14,847 bases of DNA, from NCBI GenBank assembly GCA_027295975.1, contig JAPUJX010000276.1, forward strand, positions 1 through 14,847. The letters are read 5' to 3'. Positions within the stretch are counted from its first letter, which is position 1, and each line of letters starts with the position of its first letter. Positions 13,701 to 14,847 of the stretch are shown here, piece by piece. The position numbers were made by a program, and so were the translations under genes. The notes below the pieces were generated by a model, which searched no databases, was not told where the DNA came from, and was given only the letters and a program-made list of their open reading frames with translations. The stretch is from Gammaproteobacteria bacterium (GTDB lineage Bacteria > Pseudomonadota > Gammaproteobacteria > Pseudomonadales > Azotimanducaceae).

Positions 13701-14819
13701 CTATTCCTGACCGATACCCAGGCGCTTTCTGACATCCCCCATGACCTGATCCATCTCAGGATGGAACTCCCGGTAATGGTGCCCGAGCCAGTCTTCTCCG
13801 TAATCGTTGGTTGGATCACGCACGACCGCGTGATCGTGGTTCTCATTCTGACGGTTGTATTCTATGAGGATGCGCGGGCCATGAACTCGATAGTAGAACT
13901 TGCCGTCGATATCGATCGGGCCGCGCCAGGAAAACCAGAGATTGTTCCAACCAGACTTACCGATGGCATCCAACTGCGCACCCGCGCTGACACTATTGGC
14001 ATTACCCACGTACTCTCCAACGAGCCGTTGTAATCGTCCCAGTTGATCGGCGCTGAACGATCTGGTGGACAAGCCCTCGAATTTCCCCAGGCTGGCCCGA
14101 CGTCCGGGCCCCTCGAATACGTCTCCCGGGACAACATCGCCGATGCGGGCGGTCGATTGTTGCGCCGTCGTCAGCGACTGCATCATTTCGATACCGATGG
14201 AGCCTTCTCTGGGAAGGGCCATCCAGCCCGCATAGGGTCCATTCCTGACGACCATCGGATTGCTGCCGAGAAATACCGGCATGAAACCCACCCGATCTCC
14301 CGCTACGGTTATGTTTACCGCGAGGTGGTGTCCGGTGATCTTCCAACCCCAATTGTCGTCACTCGGATCACCAAATAGGGCCACGGCATAGTTACCGGAA
14401 TCGCGATTGTCCGCCATGGCTACCGCAAACGGGTTCGCCCGAGCTTCGGCATCTTCCGCCATCCGCGCGGCGGCCTCCTCGCGGAGCACATCATCCAGCC
14501 ACATGATGGCGGAAGTTTTTGTATAACCCTGACTCGACAGCGATGCCCGCAACATTCGGTGCACCCCGGTGCGCTGGGTCTCATTCAGGTTTTTCAGCAA
14601 CAATCCAGCCGGTGGCGCCATCAACGTTGGCAGGTTCGACCAGGTGGCCCGAACGTCGTCTTTGAGGGCAAATATAGCGGTCTTTTGCTGGTCCGCGGTC
14701 AAACTCCCCACGAAGTCCATGGTTGCCGCGCGCAATGTTTCGGTGCTCTGGGATGCACAGACGGTGCCTGTCCCAAGGAGCATGAGTCCGCACAGCGCAA
14801 TCAACGGGTGTTTGAACAT
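13701..14819 (-). CDS. Secreted DUF3500 family protein
   Basis: A 372-residue protein of the DUF3500 family. The signal peptide MFKHPLIALCGLMLLGTGTV, ending in CAS, predicts export, with a cysteine at 21 that does not sit in a convincing lipobox. Family landmarks are FVGSLTADQQKTAIFALKDD (36-55), followed by ATWSNLP, then LFGDPSDDNWGWKITGHHLA (148-167), LGSNPMVVRNGPYAGW (184-199) and, near the end, LIEYNRQNENHDHAVVRDP (318-336). The many histidines, acidic residues and the NENHDH run suggest metal binding, but I know of no established activity for the family. The gene is the upstream-most minus-strand gene here and lies tail to tail with the DUF2306 remnant, 19 bases apart. AAGAGG directly abuts the ATG, and a run of nine G lies just before that. 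The start is supported by the signal peptide. Confidence 0.9.
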   Translation of the reverse strand: MFKHPLIALCGLMLLGTGTVCASQSTETLRAATMDFVGSLTADQQKTAIFALKDDVRATWSNLPTLMAPPAGLLLKNLNETQRTGVHRMLRASLSSQGYTKTSAIMWLDDVLREEAAARMAEDAEARANPFAVAMADNRDSGNYAVALFGDPSDDNWGWKITGHHLAVNITVAGDRVGFMPVFLGSNPMVVRNGPYAGWMALPREGSIGIEMMQSLTTAQQSTARIGDVVPGDVFEGPGRRASLGKFEGLSTRSFSADQLGRLQRLVGEYVGNANSVSAGAQLDAIGKSGWNNLWFSWRGPIDIDGKFYYRVHGPRILIEYNRQNENHDHAVVRDPTNDYGEDWLGHHYREFHPEMDQVMGDVRKRLGIGQE

Positions 14820-14826
14820 CCTCTTG

Positions 14827-14835
14827 CCCCCCCCC
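14827..14835 (-). repeat. Homopolymer G9 in the DUF3500 leader
   Basis: On the minus strand nine consecutive G follow AAAA and precede CAAGAGG and the ATG, so the tract ends seven bases before the start codon. It overlaps the place where the ribosome binds and could serve as the Shine-Dalgarno sequence. Tracts of this length slip during replication and can alter expression. It also lies close to the end of the window, where sequencing errors in a homopolymer are a concern. Confidence 0.6.
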
Positions 14836-14847
14836 TTTTAATTCGCC

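Overview
The window is compact, protein-rich DNA of roughly 55-60% GC. It holds 14 apparently intact or edge-cut protein genes, one clear gene remnant, and no tRNA, rRNA, CRISPR array or transposase gene that I can see. The protein families (DUF2970, DUF924, a full M16 peptidase, a glutamine-dependent NAD+ synthetase of the long type, a TonB-C lipoprotein, a KdsD-like SIS protein) suggest a Gram-negative proteobacterium, most likely a gammaproteobacterium. That assignment rests on recognition of families only.

Layout. (1) 1-3588, plus strand: the 3' two thirds of nadE, an exported metallo-beta-lactamase-fold hydrolase, a DUF924 protein and an AlkD-like DNA glycosylase, tightly spaced and probably one transcription unit. 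(2) 3710-6451: a secreted M16 zinc peptidase with its own upstream region. (3) 6531-7169: an FMN nitroreductase with a strong ribosome binding site. (4) 7171-7827, minus strand: a two-gene unit of a short TonB-C lipoprotein followed by a small conserved protein, tail to tail with the nitroreductase. (5) 7952-9167, plus strand: a small conserved protein translationally coupled to a phytanoyl-CoA dioxygenase-type Fe(II)/2-oxoglutarate enzyme, divergent from (4) across a region full of inverted repeats. (6) 9168-9428: a 261-base gap with successive hairpins, one resembling REP-type palindromes. (7) 9429-9659: a DUF2970 membrane protein, apparently leaderless. (8) 9634-12611, minus strand: an overlapping pair of GH20 beta-N-acetylhexosaminidase (first) and an APH-fold sugar kinase (second). 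(9) 12776-13375, plus strand: a SIS-domain sugar-phosphate isomerase divergent from that pair, followed without any gap by the C-terminal half of a DUF2306 membrane protein gene. (10) 13701-14819, minus strand: a secreted DUF3500 protein preceded by a run of nine G.

The most coherent functional unit is at 9.6-13.4 kb. A GH20 enzyme with no signal peptide, a kinase related to N-acetylhexosamine kinases, and a SIS sugar-phosphate isomerase would together fit cytoplasmic release and phosphorylation of GlcNAc or GalNAc from imported oligosaccharides or recycled cell wall. I found no strong evidence for a wholly new defence or mobile system. The best leads are this amino-sugar locus, the paired unknown/dioxygenase genes, the lipoprotein TonB domain, the REP-like spacer and the G9 tract.
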